This document shows positions 32,682-40,874 of a stretch of 64,000 nt of DNA, one piece after another. This stretch comes from Phycisphaera sp. GTDB lineage: Bacteria; Planctomycetota; Phycisphaerae; Phycisphaerales; UBA1924. The stretch is from the NCBI GenBank assembly GCA_025916675.1, contig CP098402.1:2165205-2229204 (forward strand). The letters run 5' to 3'. The notes below the pieces were generated by a model that had not been told where the DNA came from, did not search any database, and saw only the letters and a list, made by a program, of their open reading frames with translations. Numbering within the stretch: the stretch's first letter is position 1; each line of letters begins with the position of its first letter. Position numbers and translations under genes: made by a program.

Positions 32682-33209
32682 TCAGCGGCGGCGACGCAGC
32701 GCTACGAACGCCAGACCGCCAGCGGCCAATGCACCGGCACCGGGCAGTGGCACGACGACTTGGAAGCCGCCAGGATCGGTTTCTTCGGCTTGGCCGGACC
32801 CGGGACGGGTCACCACACCGGGTTGCTCATCGGGCTGGAGGCTGCCGATCAGGTCGGGGGTGGTCGGCGTGGCCTTCGAGAGAACACCCGGCGTGGCAGG
32901 GCCATCGCCGAAGCCACCGGCAGACAGATCGAAGATTACCGGCGACCCCGTCGCGATGTTGCCCGGACCAGCCAACGTGAGGAACAACATGCTGCTCATG
33001 CCCTCATCAGCGAAAGCGGGCCCATCGACGCTCTGCGCGACGTTGGAGGGGCCGGCGTAGCTACCGATGTATGTGAGCCACGCGGCCCCCGTGTTGCTTG
33101 GTTGGATTTCAGGGCCGACCAAGTCCGAAACGTCCGCCGGACCGGCGAGCGCCACGGACGCCGACAGACCAACGGTGGTCAGGATGGCGAGTGTCTCTTG
33201 TTGTCGCAT
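32682..33209 (-). CDS. Secreted protein with PEP-CTERM-like sorting tail
   Basis: A 175-residue protein with signal peptide (MRQQETLAILTTVGLSASVA), mature region rich in Gly, Pro and Ser (VIFDLSAGGFGDGPATPG), and the tail VVPLPGAGALAAGGLAFVAL plus RRRR, almost the same as the neighbour at 31813. The mature parts are unrelated at first sight, so only the sorting module is shared. The ATG at 33207-33209 has GGGAG eight bases upstream; the longer frame upstream has no support. It has its own hairpin downstream, so it is probably a separate transcript. Function unknown. Confidence 0.8.
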   Translation of the reverse strand: MRQQETLAILTTVGLSASVALAGPADVSDLVGPEIQPSNTGAAWLTYIGSYAGPSNVAQSVDGPAFADEGMSSMLFLTLAGPGNIATGSPVIFDLSAGGFGDGPATPGVLSKATPTTPDLIGSLQPDEQPGVVTRPGSGQAEETDPGGFQVVVPLPGAGALAAGGLAFVALRRRR

Positions 33210-33386
33210 CGATAATCTCCCTCTTGGATGGGATGCATTCCAATTGGGCAACATACCACAAATCCGGACGGGTGATGTCCGGATGAATGGGTATTCACAC
33301 AAATTGGGGAAGATCACGACGGCGGCAACGTCGCATAAGCGACAAGTTACCTAGATTACCCTAATTATCGACCCTGGAACCGCGGC

Positions 33387-35306
33387 TTATCGCCCTTCGA
33401 GAGTCAGGGTGAGGGTGACCTCCTCGTCGCCACGCTTCACGCCGACGTTCACGGCATCGCCGGCGGTGTGGCGGGCCAGCAACTGCCGCCACCCGTCGGC
33501 GTCGGTCAGCTTCTGCCCATCCCACCGCACGAGGCGGTCGCCCAGCCGCAACCCGGCCTTGGCGGCGGGCGAGTCTTCGGTGATCTCGGCGAGCACGACA
33601 CCATCGCCCTCCGAGTCGCTGTCGACCACTACGCCCACGCGAACGCTCACCTGCGGCCTCGCGGCCTCGGCGGCTGCGGCCTGCTGGCGGCGCGACTCTT
33701 CGGGGCTCACGTAGGCGAACCGCTCGGGACGCACCGACGCGTCGGCCACGATGCTCTCGTACAAGTGCACCGTCTTGACCGCGCCCACACGATTGATCTT
33801 CCACACCTGGTCGTCGGGCGTGTGGTAGTCGGCGTGGAAATCGGCGATGATCGAGAACAGCACGGGCACCCCGGCGCGATAGAACGGCGTGTGGTCGCTG
33901 GCACCGCTCATGGTCTCGGGCACGACGATCTCGAGCCCGCTCTTGGCGAAGTAGGGCTCGATAAAGTCGGCCATGCCCTCGCCCGTAAACCCGCCGGCAA
34001 GCAGCAGCCGCTCGTTGGCGACGCGGCCGATCATGTCCCAGTTGCACATCAGGGTGTGATCCTCGATGGGCGCGATGGGGTTGCGGGTGTAATAGGCCGA
34101 CCCGTTCAGCCCGCTCTCCTCGGCGTCGAAGCCCATGATGAGGATCGACCGACGGGCCGTGCCGTCATCGGCCAGGCGAGCCCCCAGGCGCTCGGCCAGC
34201 AGCAGCAGGCCGGCCGTGCCCGAGGCGTTGTCGTCGGCGCCGGGATGCAACTCGCCCGGGCCCGAGCGCGAGCCGAAGTAGCCCATGCCCAGGTGGTCCA
34301 GGTGGGCGCCCACGACGATCCACTCGTCGGCCAGGTCGCCCACGCCCTTGATGACGCCACCGACGTTCTCGGCCATCAGGCTCTTGCGCTCGGCCATTCC
34401 ATCGAGTTCCATCTCGAAGCCGAGTTCCATCGGCGATGCGTCCTCGTCGGCGTGCCGACGCAACGCGAGCATGGTGGTATCGCTACCCATGGCTTCCAAC
34501 AGTCGGTCGCCCGCATCGGACGACAACATCATCACGGGCACGCTCGATTGGGCCATGCCCTGGAACCGATTGAGCCGGCCGGCACGCGGATCGGAAGAAC
34601 CGGGCGGGTTGATGATGACGATGCCCGCGGGATCGCGCTTGGCAACCGCACCAACCTTGTTCGCAAACCCAGCCCTTCCACTCCAACCCCGGCGGCCATC
34701 GTTCCACTGGCTCTCACCCTGTTCGGTCATCGGCTCGAACCGGAAGATCACGGCGATCTTGCCCTCGAGCGACTCAACCCCATCGAAGTTGTTGTAACCA
34801 TCTGGCCCGTTCTCGATGCCGTAGCCTACGAACACGGCTTCGCCAGACGTGGTGCCATTCTGGCCCATGCCCGTAAGCATGAAGTCTTCTTCGGCCTCGA
34901 ACTCGATGCGCTTGCCGCCAGAGCTCGCCGACATCGCCTCGCGCTCTACGGTCCACGTGCCCGAGAGCGGGAACGGCTGGCGAAAGCTCGAGAACTCGTT
35001 GCCATCCTCGTCTGTGAATGCCGGCGTCAGGCCGGCGTCGCGGAAGTAGTGCTCGATGTAGTCCTTCGCCCGCTCGGCACCCTCCGATCCCGGCACGCGG
35101 CCCTGCATGTACGGGCTGGCCAGCGTCGAGATGTGGATGTCGAACGTCCGCACGTCGTCGGGCATCTGGGCCAGCGCGTCGGCGATGGGCGAGCCCTCAA
35201 CGCTCTGGACGCTGCTGTCGCTCTGGGCGGAGGCTGTGCCAGCGGTCGCGAATGCGGCGGCCAGGGCAAGAAGAACGGCGGGACGGCGGAGGCTGGTCTG
35301 GTCCAT
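33387..35306 (-). CDS. Secreted M28-family aminopeptidase with PDZ domain
   Basis: The 639-residue protein has a signal peptide (RRPAVLLALAAAFATAGTAS), a protease-associated-like region, and an M28 zinc peptidase core: GAHLDHLGM, HPGADDNASGTAGLL, DAEESGLNGSAYY, CNWDMIGR and GASDHTPFYRAGVPV, which supply the expected His, Asp, Glu-Glu, Asp and His for two zinc ions. After about residue 560 comes a PDZ domain (DSPAAKAGLRLGDRLVRWDG). It would remove N-terminal residues from peptides outside the cytoplasm. The start at 35304-35306 has AAAGGAAC upstream. It is divergent from the next operon, with 97 bases between. Confidence 0.9.
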   Translation of the reverse strand: MDQTSLRRPAVLLALAAAFATAGTASAQSDSSVQSVEGSPIADALAQMPDDVRTFDIHISTLASPYMQGRVPGSEGAERAKDYIEHYFRDAGLTPAFTDEDGNEFSSFRQPFPLSGTWTVEREAMSASSGGKRIEFEAEEDFMLTGMGQNGTTSGEAVFVGYGIENGPDGYNNFDGVESLEGKIAVIFRFEPMTEQGESQWNDGRRGWSGRAGFANKVGAVAKRDPAGIVIINPPGSSDPRAGRLNRFQGMAQSSVPVMMLSSDAGDRLLEAMGSDTTMLALRRHADEDASPMELGFEMELDGMAERKSLMAENVGGVIKGVGDLADEWIVVGAHLDHLGMGYFGSRSGPGELHPGADDNASGTAGLLLLAERLGARLADDGTARRSILIMGFDAEESGLNGSAYYTRNPIAPIEDHTLMCNWDMIGRVANERLLLAGGFTGEGMADFIEPYFAKSGLEIVVPETMSGASDHTPFYRAGVPVLFSIIADFHADYHTPDDQVWKINRVGAVKTVHLYESIVADASVRPERFAYVSPEESRRQQAAAAEAARPQVSVRVGVVVDSDSEGDGVVLAEITEDSPAAKAGLRLGDRLVRWDGQKLTDADGWRQLLARHTAGDAVNVGVKRGDEEVTLTLTLEGR

Positions 35307-35403
35307 GGATCGGGTTCCTTTCGCCCAAGGGGGATGCGCGGGGGTTCCCGCCACGTCAGGGCTGTCTGTGTGCAATATAGATGCGCCGGAGTACTATCGT
35401 TGC

Positions 35404-36720
35404 GTGCGGACTTCCCCGAGTCACCCAATTCTCCTCCTTCTGGCAGCCCTGTTGCTTGCCCCCTTTGCCATGGCCCACCCCCAGGACGGCCCCCATGCCG
35501 ACCTGCGGCTGGCCATCGACGCCGAGGGTGTCACGTTCCAAGTTGGGCTGAATCTCGCCTTCATCGACGAGGCCATCGCCCTGCCGCGCGAGGCCCTCGA
35601 TCAGGTCGCCCAGGTCGAAGCCGAGGCCCTCGAGCGGGGCCTGCGAGAGTTCATGGCCTCCCGGGTTGTCGTCGAAGTCGATGGGCGGGTCATCGCGCCA
35701 GACATCCAGAAGTACGCGTTCTTTGCCGAGCCCGAACAGTGGATGATCGGCGTGTTCCCGAAGTTCGGTGCCCGGGCGCTCATCCGCTGCGCGATCACCG
35801 CGCGGTACCCAACCGACGATCCCCAGATCGTGAAGGTCACCTGGCCCACGTATCCAAGAGACCAGGTCGCCGCCGAGATGGAGGGCCTGACCGGCCCGGA
35901 CGGCAAGGCACCATTCATGGTGCTCGAAGCACTGCTCCAGACCTCCGACGGCGGCGTGCAGATCGCGCCCTTCAGCAAGGCCAAGCCCACCATCGAGTGG
36001 CACGCCGACGAATCGGGCGACTCTCGCTACGCCGCCGTGCCACCCGTGCCCACGGCTCGCGCGTCCAACCACGTGTCGCTGCTGGGGCTTGCAATCGTGC
36101 TCTTTGGCCTGCCGGGGGCCATCATCGTGATGCGCAAGAACGGCGCGCTGCTGGGGGGCATCACGCTGGGCATTGCTGTCGGAGCGGGCGTGGCCGCGTC
36201 GCTGGTGATGCGCGTGGCCCTCGTGCCCATCCCTGGCACGGGCGGCGCTTTGGAATTGCCCACCGACGAGAGCGTCAAGGCCATCTTCGAGCCACTGCAC
36301 GCCAATCTCTACAAGGCCTTCGACCATGGCAGCGAGGGCGAGATCTACGACGCCCTCGAACGCTCGGTGAGCGGCCCGCTGCTCAAGACGCTCTACACCC
36401 AGGTGTACAACTCGCTGGTGCAGGCCGAGCAGGGCGGCATGCTGGGCATCATCACCGGCGTGGAACCGCTGGAGTTCGAGGTGCAATCGATCACGCTCGA
36501 CGAGGACGGCCGGGCACGAATCGACGTGCTCGACCGCTGGCGCGTCGAGGGCACGGTCTACCACTGGGGCCACAGCCACACGCGCGTGCACGAGTACGAG
36601 GCGGTCTACACCCTGGCCGGGCTCGAGCAGGGCTGGCGGATCGTGGACCAGCAGATGCGCGAGCAGCGGCGTGTGGACGAGGATGGGCTGGAGCCCGAGC
36701 CCGCGAGGGAGTCGTTCTAG
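35404..36720 (+). CDS. Exported protein with two internal membrane segments, first gene of ABC operon
   Basis: The 438-residue product has a signal peptide (SHPILLLLAALLLAPFAMA), a first extracytoplasmic domain (about 25-215), two adjacent membrane helices (HVSLLGLAIVLFGLPGAIIV and ITLGIAVGAGVAASLVM, about 220-270) and a second soluble domain in which WRVEGTVYHWGHSHTRVHEY is notable for its His cluster. The start is a GTG at 35404; the GGAG is rather far upstream. It ends 11 bases before the ABC ATPase. The context with a metal-binding protein gene suggests an accessory to metal or lipoprotein handling; this is inference. I do not recognise the family. Confidence 0.65.
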   Translation: MRTSPSHPILLLLAALLLAPFAMAHPQDGPHADLRLAIDAEGVTFQVGLNLAFIDEAIALPREALDQVAQVEAEALERGLREFMASRVVVEVDGRVIAPDIQKYAFFAEPEQWMIGVFPKFGARALIRCAITARYPTDDPQIVKVTWPTYPRDQVAAEMEGLTGPDGKAPFMVLEALLQTSDGGVQIAPFSKAKPTIEWHADESGDSRYAAVPPVPTARASNHVSLLGLAIVLFGLPGAIIVMRKNGALLGGITLGIAVGAGVAASLVMRVALVPIPGTGGALELPTDESVKAIFEPLHANLYKAFDHGSEGEIYDALERSVSGPLLKTLYTQVYNSLVQAEQGGMLGIITGVEPLEFEVQSITLDEDGRARIDVLDRWRVEGTVYHWGHSHTRVHEYEAVYTLAGLEQGWRIVDQQMREQRRVDEDGLEPEPARESF

Positions 36721-36731
36721 GCACCCTGCGG

Positions 36732-37439
36732 ATGGCTCGCCTATCACTACCTGTGCCAGATCTCCTGCTACGAGCCACCGACCTCCGCTTCTCTTTCGAC
36801 ATCACCGAAGGCCCACTATTCGACCTGCCCGAGTTCGTCGTACACCAAGGCGATCACACCGCCGTCGTCGGCCCCAGCGGCTGCGGCAAGACCACACTCT
36901 TGCGCCTGCTCACGGGCATCCTGACCCCGACTGCCGGCACGATCGAACTGGCCGGCCACCAGCTCGACCAACTGAGCGACGCCCGCCGCCGGGCGGTGCG
37001 GATCTCGGCGGTGGGCTTCGTGTTCCAGCGGTTCGCCCTGCTCGACTATTGCACCGCCTTGGAGAACATCCTGCTCCCGCTGCGGCTGCACGGGGCGGTC
37101 GCGCTCAACAGCGAGGCCCGCGATCGCGCGAACGAGTTGGCGAAGGCCACCGGCATCGCCCACACGCTCAAACGCCGGCCCGATCGGCTGAGCCAGGGCG
37201 AGCAGCAGCGCGTGGCCATCTGCCGGGCGCTCATCACGAATCCGAAGCTCATCGCCTGCGACGAGCCCACCGGCAACCTCGACCCCGCCCGGGCCGAGTC
37301 GATCATCGGGCTCATCCTCGAACAGGCCAACCGCACCGGCGCCACGGTGCTCCTCGTCACGCACGACCACGGGCTGCTGCCACACTTCAAGGAAGTCCTC
37401 GACATGGGCGCACTCGCGCGCGAGGCGGCGACGGTATGA
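36732..37439 (+). CDS. ABC transporter ATP-binding protein (LolD/MacB type)
   Basis: The 235-residue ATPase has Walker A GPSGCGKTT, the signature LSQGEQQRVAICRAL, Walker B LIACDEPTGNLDP and a switch His in LLVTHDHG. The DEPTGNLD phrase is typical of the LolD/MacB/FtsE class that works with FtsX-fold permeases, and the next gene is such a permease, overlapping by four bases (TATGA). The pair would drive export or extraction or couple to a periplasmic binding protein, rather than form a classical importer. The start at ATG 36732 is the first in frame after the previous stop. Confidence 0.9.
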   Translation: MARLSLPVPDLLLRATDLRFSFDITEGPLFDLPEFVVHQGDHTAVVGPSGCGKTTLLRLLTGILTPTAGTIELAGHQLDQLSDARRRAVRISAVGFVFQRFALLDYCTALENILLPLRLHGAVALNSEARDRANELAKATGIAHTLKRRPDRLSQGEQQRVAICRALITNPKLIACDEPTGNLDPARAESIIGLILEQANRTGATVLLVTHDHGLLPHFKEVLDMGALAREAATV

Positions 37440-38608
37440 AGCTGCTCCCGCTCATCTGGTGGCACGCGTGGCGGCATCGCGGTCGATCAATCCTGCTTAT
37501 CGCTTGTGTCGCGGTCGCAATGCTGGTACCGCTGCTCAGCCGATCGCTGGCCAGCCGCTTCGAGAGCGCCCAACGCGAGCGCGCGGAGATGGCCCCGCTG
37601 GTCGTGGGTGCCAAGGGCGGGCGGTTCGACCTGGTGCTCGCCTCGCTCTACTTCCGTCCCGCGCCGCTCGACCCGCTGGCCTTCAAGCAATTCGAGACGC
37701 TCGCCCAAGATCCCCTGGCCACCGCGATCCCCATCCATTCCCGGTTCACCGCCGCGGGCGATCCCGTCGTCGCCACCGACATCGGCTACTTCCAGCGCGC
37801 CAGCGTGCCGCTGCCGCTCGTCGATGGCCGCTTGTACTCCCGCATGGGCGAGGCGGTCGCGGGTGCATCAGCCGCAGCGCGCCACGAACTCGATGCTGGG
37901 GCCTCTATCTTCAGCGACGTGACCGAGGCGTACAACATCACCAAGTCCCCATCGCTCAAGCTCAACATTGTCGGTGTGCTGGCCCCCACCGGCACCAGCG
38001 ACGACGAGGCCATCTTCGTCGACCTCGAGACCGCCTGGCTGCTCGAAGGCTTCGCCCACGGCCACGACGACGCTCAGACCATCGAACGGCCGGACCTGGT
38101 CATCGCGAAGAAGGACGGCCAGGTCGCCCTGAGCGAGGCCCTGCGCACCTACGAAGAGGTCACCATCGACAACGCCGAGAGCTTCCACATCCACGGCTCG
38201 CGTGATGCCTTCCCGCTCACCGCCGTGCTGCTGTACCCCAACGACGATCGGGCCGCCACCATCCTCACCGCCCGGCTGAACGCCAGCGACGACGTGCAGG
38301 CGATCGAGCCCGCGGCGGTCGTCGACGAATTGATCGCCTTCGTCGTGCGCCTGCGGCTGGTCTTCGATGCCATCTCGATCGTGCTTGGCCTGAGCACGAC
38401 CGCCCTCATCACGCTCATCGCCATGCTGGGGTATCGGCTGAGGGCCGAAGAACTGCGCACGCTGGCCGACATGGGCGGCTCGCGCTGGACGGCGGGCGTG
38501 CTCGTCGGAGGCGAGTTGGGCTCGCTCGTGCTACTCGGCGCCATGATCGCCATTGGGTTGGCATGGATCACCCTCGCCATCGCGAGCGGTGCATCGGCGT
38601 TCGTATGA
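37436..38608 (+). CDS. FtsX/MacB-type ABC transporter permease
   Basis: A 390-residue permease with an N-terminal helix (RSILLIACVAVAMLVPLLS), a large periplasmic domain (about 45-300) and C-terminal helices with the FtsX-like phrase MLGYRLRAEELRTLADMGGSRW between them. Only three of the four helices expected are evident, with the last in LGAMIAIGLAWITLAIASGAS. It pairs with the ATPase upstream through a four-base overlap (ATGA). It lies directly before a ZnuA-like protein, a combination resembling the zinc-uptake operons described in Vibrio (ZrgABCDE) in which an FtsX-type permease is used; the assignment to metal transport is inference. Confidence 0.8.
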   Translation: MKLLPLIWWHAWRHRGRSILLIACVAVAMLVPLLSRSLASRFESAQRERAEMAPLVVGAKGGRFDLVLASLYFRPAPLDPLAFKQFETLAQDPLATAIPIHSRFTAAGDPVVATDIGYFQRASVPLPLVDGRLYSRMGEAVAGASAAARHELDAGASIFSDVTEAYNITKSPSLKLNIVGVLAPTGTSDDEAIFVDLETAWLLEGFAHGHDDAQTIERPDLVIAKKDGQVALSEALRTYEEVTIDNAESFHIHGSRDAFPLTAVLLYPNDDRAATILTARLNASDDVQAIEPAAVVDELIAFVVRLRLVFDAISIVLGLSTTALITLIAMLGYRLRAEELRTLADMGGSRWTAGVLVGGELGSLVLLGAMIAIGLAWITLAIASGASAFV

Positions 38609-38639
38609 TCCGCGAATCCGAGCCGAGGAGGACTCCCCA

Positions 38640-39572
38640 ATGCACGTCGCACGCGCCCTGACCGTCTCGATCTCGATCCTGATGTTCTCGCTGGCCGGCT
38701 GCAACGAATCGAGCCCGAACGCCCCGGCGGCCTCGCTCGACGACGCCGTACTCACGACCTTCTACCCCACACAATACTTCGCCGAGCGCATCGCCGGCGG
38801 CCTCGTGCCCGTGCGGAGCCCGCTGCCCGAGGGCGAGGACCCGATCTTCTGGCAGCCCGACGCCGACGCCATCTCCGAATACCAGAACGCCAGGCTCGTC
38901 ATCACCAACGGTGCCGAATTCGAGAAGTGGGTCGCCGGCGCCGCCCTGCCGCGAGCGCGGACGGTCGAGAGCCTCGACACGGAAGCCCTCGACGCCACGG
39001 GCGGGTCCATCACGATGGAGTCCACCACCCACAGCCACGGCCCGGGCGGCGAGCACACGCACGCGGGCCTCGATGGCCACACCTGGGTGAGCCCCAACAT
39101 CGCGATCTTGCAGGCGAAGAACATCGCCGAAGCCATGAAGGCCGCCTGGCCCGACCACGCCGACGCCTTCGACGCAAACCTCGCCTCGCTCATCGAAGAC
39201 CTCGAGATGCTGCGCACCTCGCTGATGGACCTTGCCCCGCTAGTCGACGAGCACCAGTTGCTTGCCAGCCACCCCGCGTACAACTACCTCATCCGCGACA
39301 TGGGCTGGAGCATCACCAACCTCGACCTCGATCCCGACAGCGAGGACATGGACGCGATCGTCGCCGGGGTCCGTGATGTGATCGAGGGCGACAAGCCGGT
39401 CATCCTGCTCTGGGAGGGCCAGCCCACCGACGCCATCGTCACCGCTCTGCGGGACGAGCTCGGCGTCACCAGCACCCTCTTCAGCCCCGCCGAGGGAACC
39501 CCCGACGGCGGCGACTACATGGACGTGATGCTGGCCAACATCGATCGCCTGCGCGAGGCCGTCGGCGGCTGA
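38640..39572 (+). CDS. Metal ABC transporter substrate-binding lipoprotein (ZnuA-like)
   Basis: The 310-residue protein has a lipoprotein signal (VSISILMFSLAGC, Cys at about 21) and the TroA/ZnuA fold pattern: LTTFYPTQYFAERIAGG, TNGAEFEKWV, a His-rich loop with HSHGPGGEHTHAGLDGHTWV, LLASHPAYNYLIRDMG and a later ILLWEGQPTD. Histidines in the second and third blocks are the expected zinc ligands. Preferred metal is probably Zn2+ because of the His loop; Mn2+ is possible. GGAGG is about eight bases before the ATG at 38640. It follows the FtsX-type permease by 31 bases; no ZnuB-type permease is present. Confidence 0.85.
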   Translation: MHVARALTVSISILMFSLAGCNESSPNAPAASLDDAVLTTFYPTQYFAERIAGGLVPVRSPLPEGEDPIFWQPDADAISEYQNARLVITNGAEFEKWVAGAALPRARTVESLDTEALDATGGSITMESTTHSHGPGGEHTHAGLDGHTWVSPNIAILQAKNIAEAMKAAWPDHADAFDANLASLIEDLEMLRTSLMDLAPLVDEHQLLASHPAYNYLIRDMGWSITNLDLDPDSEDMDAIVAGVRDVIEGDKPVILLWEGQPTDAIVTALRDELGVTSTLFSPAEGTPDGGDYMDVMLANIDRLREAVGG

Positions 39573-39590
39573 TGCCCCGTACCATCACGC

Positions 39591-40865
39591 ATGATCCGAA
39601 CGACCCTGATCCCAACAGCACTACTCACGGTCCTCGCCCTCACGCTCCCCGCCTGCGGCCAGCGGGCCGAATTGCCAACATCGGGCCCCTCGCCCATCTA
39701 CTCCGACAGCGAGGAGGACAGCCCCAAGGCCACGGGCTACCGCACCGAGACGGTCATCGAGGACCTCAACCGCCCCTGGGCCATGGCCTGGCTGCCCGAC
39801 GGCTCGATGCTCATCACCGAGCGCGGCGGCCGCGTGCTGCTGGCCGAGCCGCCGGGGCGATCGGGCTCGATGGCGCAGTGGTCGCTCACGCCCATCGAAG
39901 ACGCGCCCGAATCGAGCCGCCTGGGCCAGGGCGGCATGATGGACGTGTCGCTGCATCCCGATTACGAGACCAACAACCTCGTCTACTTCACCCACGCCAC
40001 CGGCGACGCCCGCGCCAACCGCACCGTGCTCTCGCGCGGCAGACTGGTGATCGAGCGCACCGACCAGCCCGATGCGCCCGATGGCGCCACCCTCACCAGC
40101 GTGCGCATGGAAGATGTCGAAGAGCTCTTCCGCGTCACGCCCGACAAGCCCGGCGGCCAGCACTTCGGCAGCCGCCTGCTCTGGCTGCCCGACGGCACGC
40201 TCTTGATGTCCACCGGCGACGGCGGCAACCCGCCCACCCGCGCGGGCGGCCGCCTGACCCGCGAGAACCCCCAGTACCTCGACAACGCGCTCGGTAAGAC
40301 CCTCCGCCTCAACGACGACGGCACCGCGCCCGCCGACAACCCCTTCGCCGACCGCGACGACATCGGCCACTTCATCTACAGCTACGGCCACCGCAACATC
40401 CAGGGCATGGCCATCGACCCGGCGACCGGCAACGTCTGGGCCACCGAACACGGGGCTCGAGGGGGAGATGAGCTCAACCGCATCACCCCCGGCACCAACT
40501 ACGGCTGGCCCGAGGCCACCTACAGCATCCACTACAACGGCGACGAGATCAGCGACAAGGTCACATTGCCCGACATGGCCGACCCGGTGTGCGTGTGGAC
40601 CCCCGTGCTCGCCGCGTGCGGCCTCGCCTTCTACACGGGCGACAAGTTTCCACAATGGCAGGGCGACCTCTTCGCCGGCGGGCTCATCAGCCGCCAGGTC
40701 CGGAGGGTCATGATCGACGAGACCAACGGCGAGAAACCCGTCCAAGGCAACGAGACCCTGCCTTTCAACGCCCGCGTCCGCGACGTGCGGCAGGGGCCCG
40801 ATGGGTACCTCTACATCCTCACCGACAAGCGTGATGGGGAGTTGATCCGCATCGTGCCCGAGTAG
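39591..40865 (+). CDS. PQQ-type sugar (glucose/sorbosone) dehydrogenase-like lipoprotein
   Basis: The 424-residue protein begins with a lipoprotein signal ending in LTLPACG and folds as a six-bladed propeller of the soluble glucose dehydrogenase / Hhip-like family: NRPWAMAWLPDGSMLITERGG, GGMMDVSLHPDYETNNLVYF, PGGQHFGSRLLWLPDGTL with the His used as base, SYGHRNIQGMAIDP, ATEHGARGGDELN and NYGWPEAT. These enzymes oxidise aldose sugars with bound PQQ in the periplasm; PQQ use and substrate are inferred from the family. It is 18 bases after the ZnuA-like gene and is probably the last gene of the operon. Confidence 0.9.
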   Translation: MIRTTLIPTALLTVLALTLPACGQRAELPTSGPSPIYSDSEEDSPKATGYRTETVIEDLNRPWAMAWLPDGSMLITERGGRVLLAEPPGRSGSMAQWSLTPIEDAPESSRLGQGGMMDVSLHPDYETNNLVYFTHATGDARANRTVLSRGRLVIERTDQPDAPDGATLTSVRMEDVEELFRVTPDKPGGQHFGSRLLWLPDGTLLMSTGDGGNPPTRAGGRLTRENPQYLDNALGKTLRLNDDGTAPADNPFADRDDIGHFIYSYGHRNIQGMAIDPATGNVWATEHGARGGDELNRITPGTNYGWPEATYSIHYNGDEISDKVTLPDMADPVCVWTPVLAACGLAFYTGDKFPQWQGDLFAGGLISRQVRRVMIDETNGEKPVQGNETLPFNARVRDVRQGPDGYLYILTDKRDGELIRIVPE

Positions 40866-40874
40866 GGACCCCGC

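Noticed and set aside
33468-36700. Very long plus-strand frame antisense to the M28 peptidase and running toward the ABC ATPase
   Set aside because: Antisense shadow typical of GC-rich coding DNA; the peptidase on the other strand has a signal peptide and all zinc motifs.
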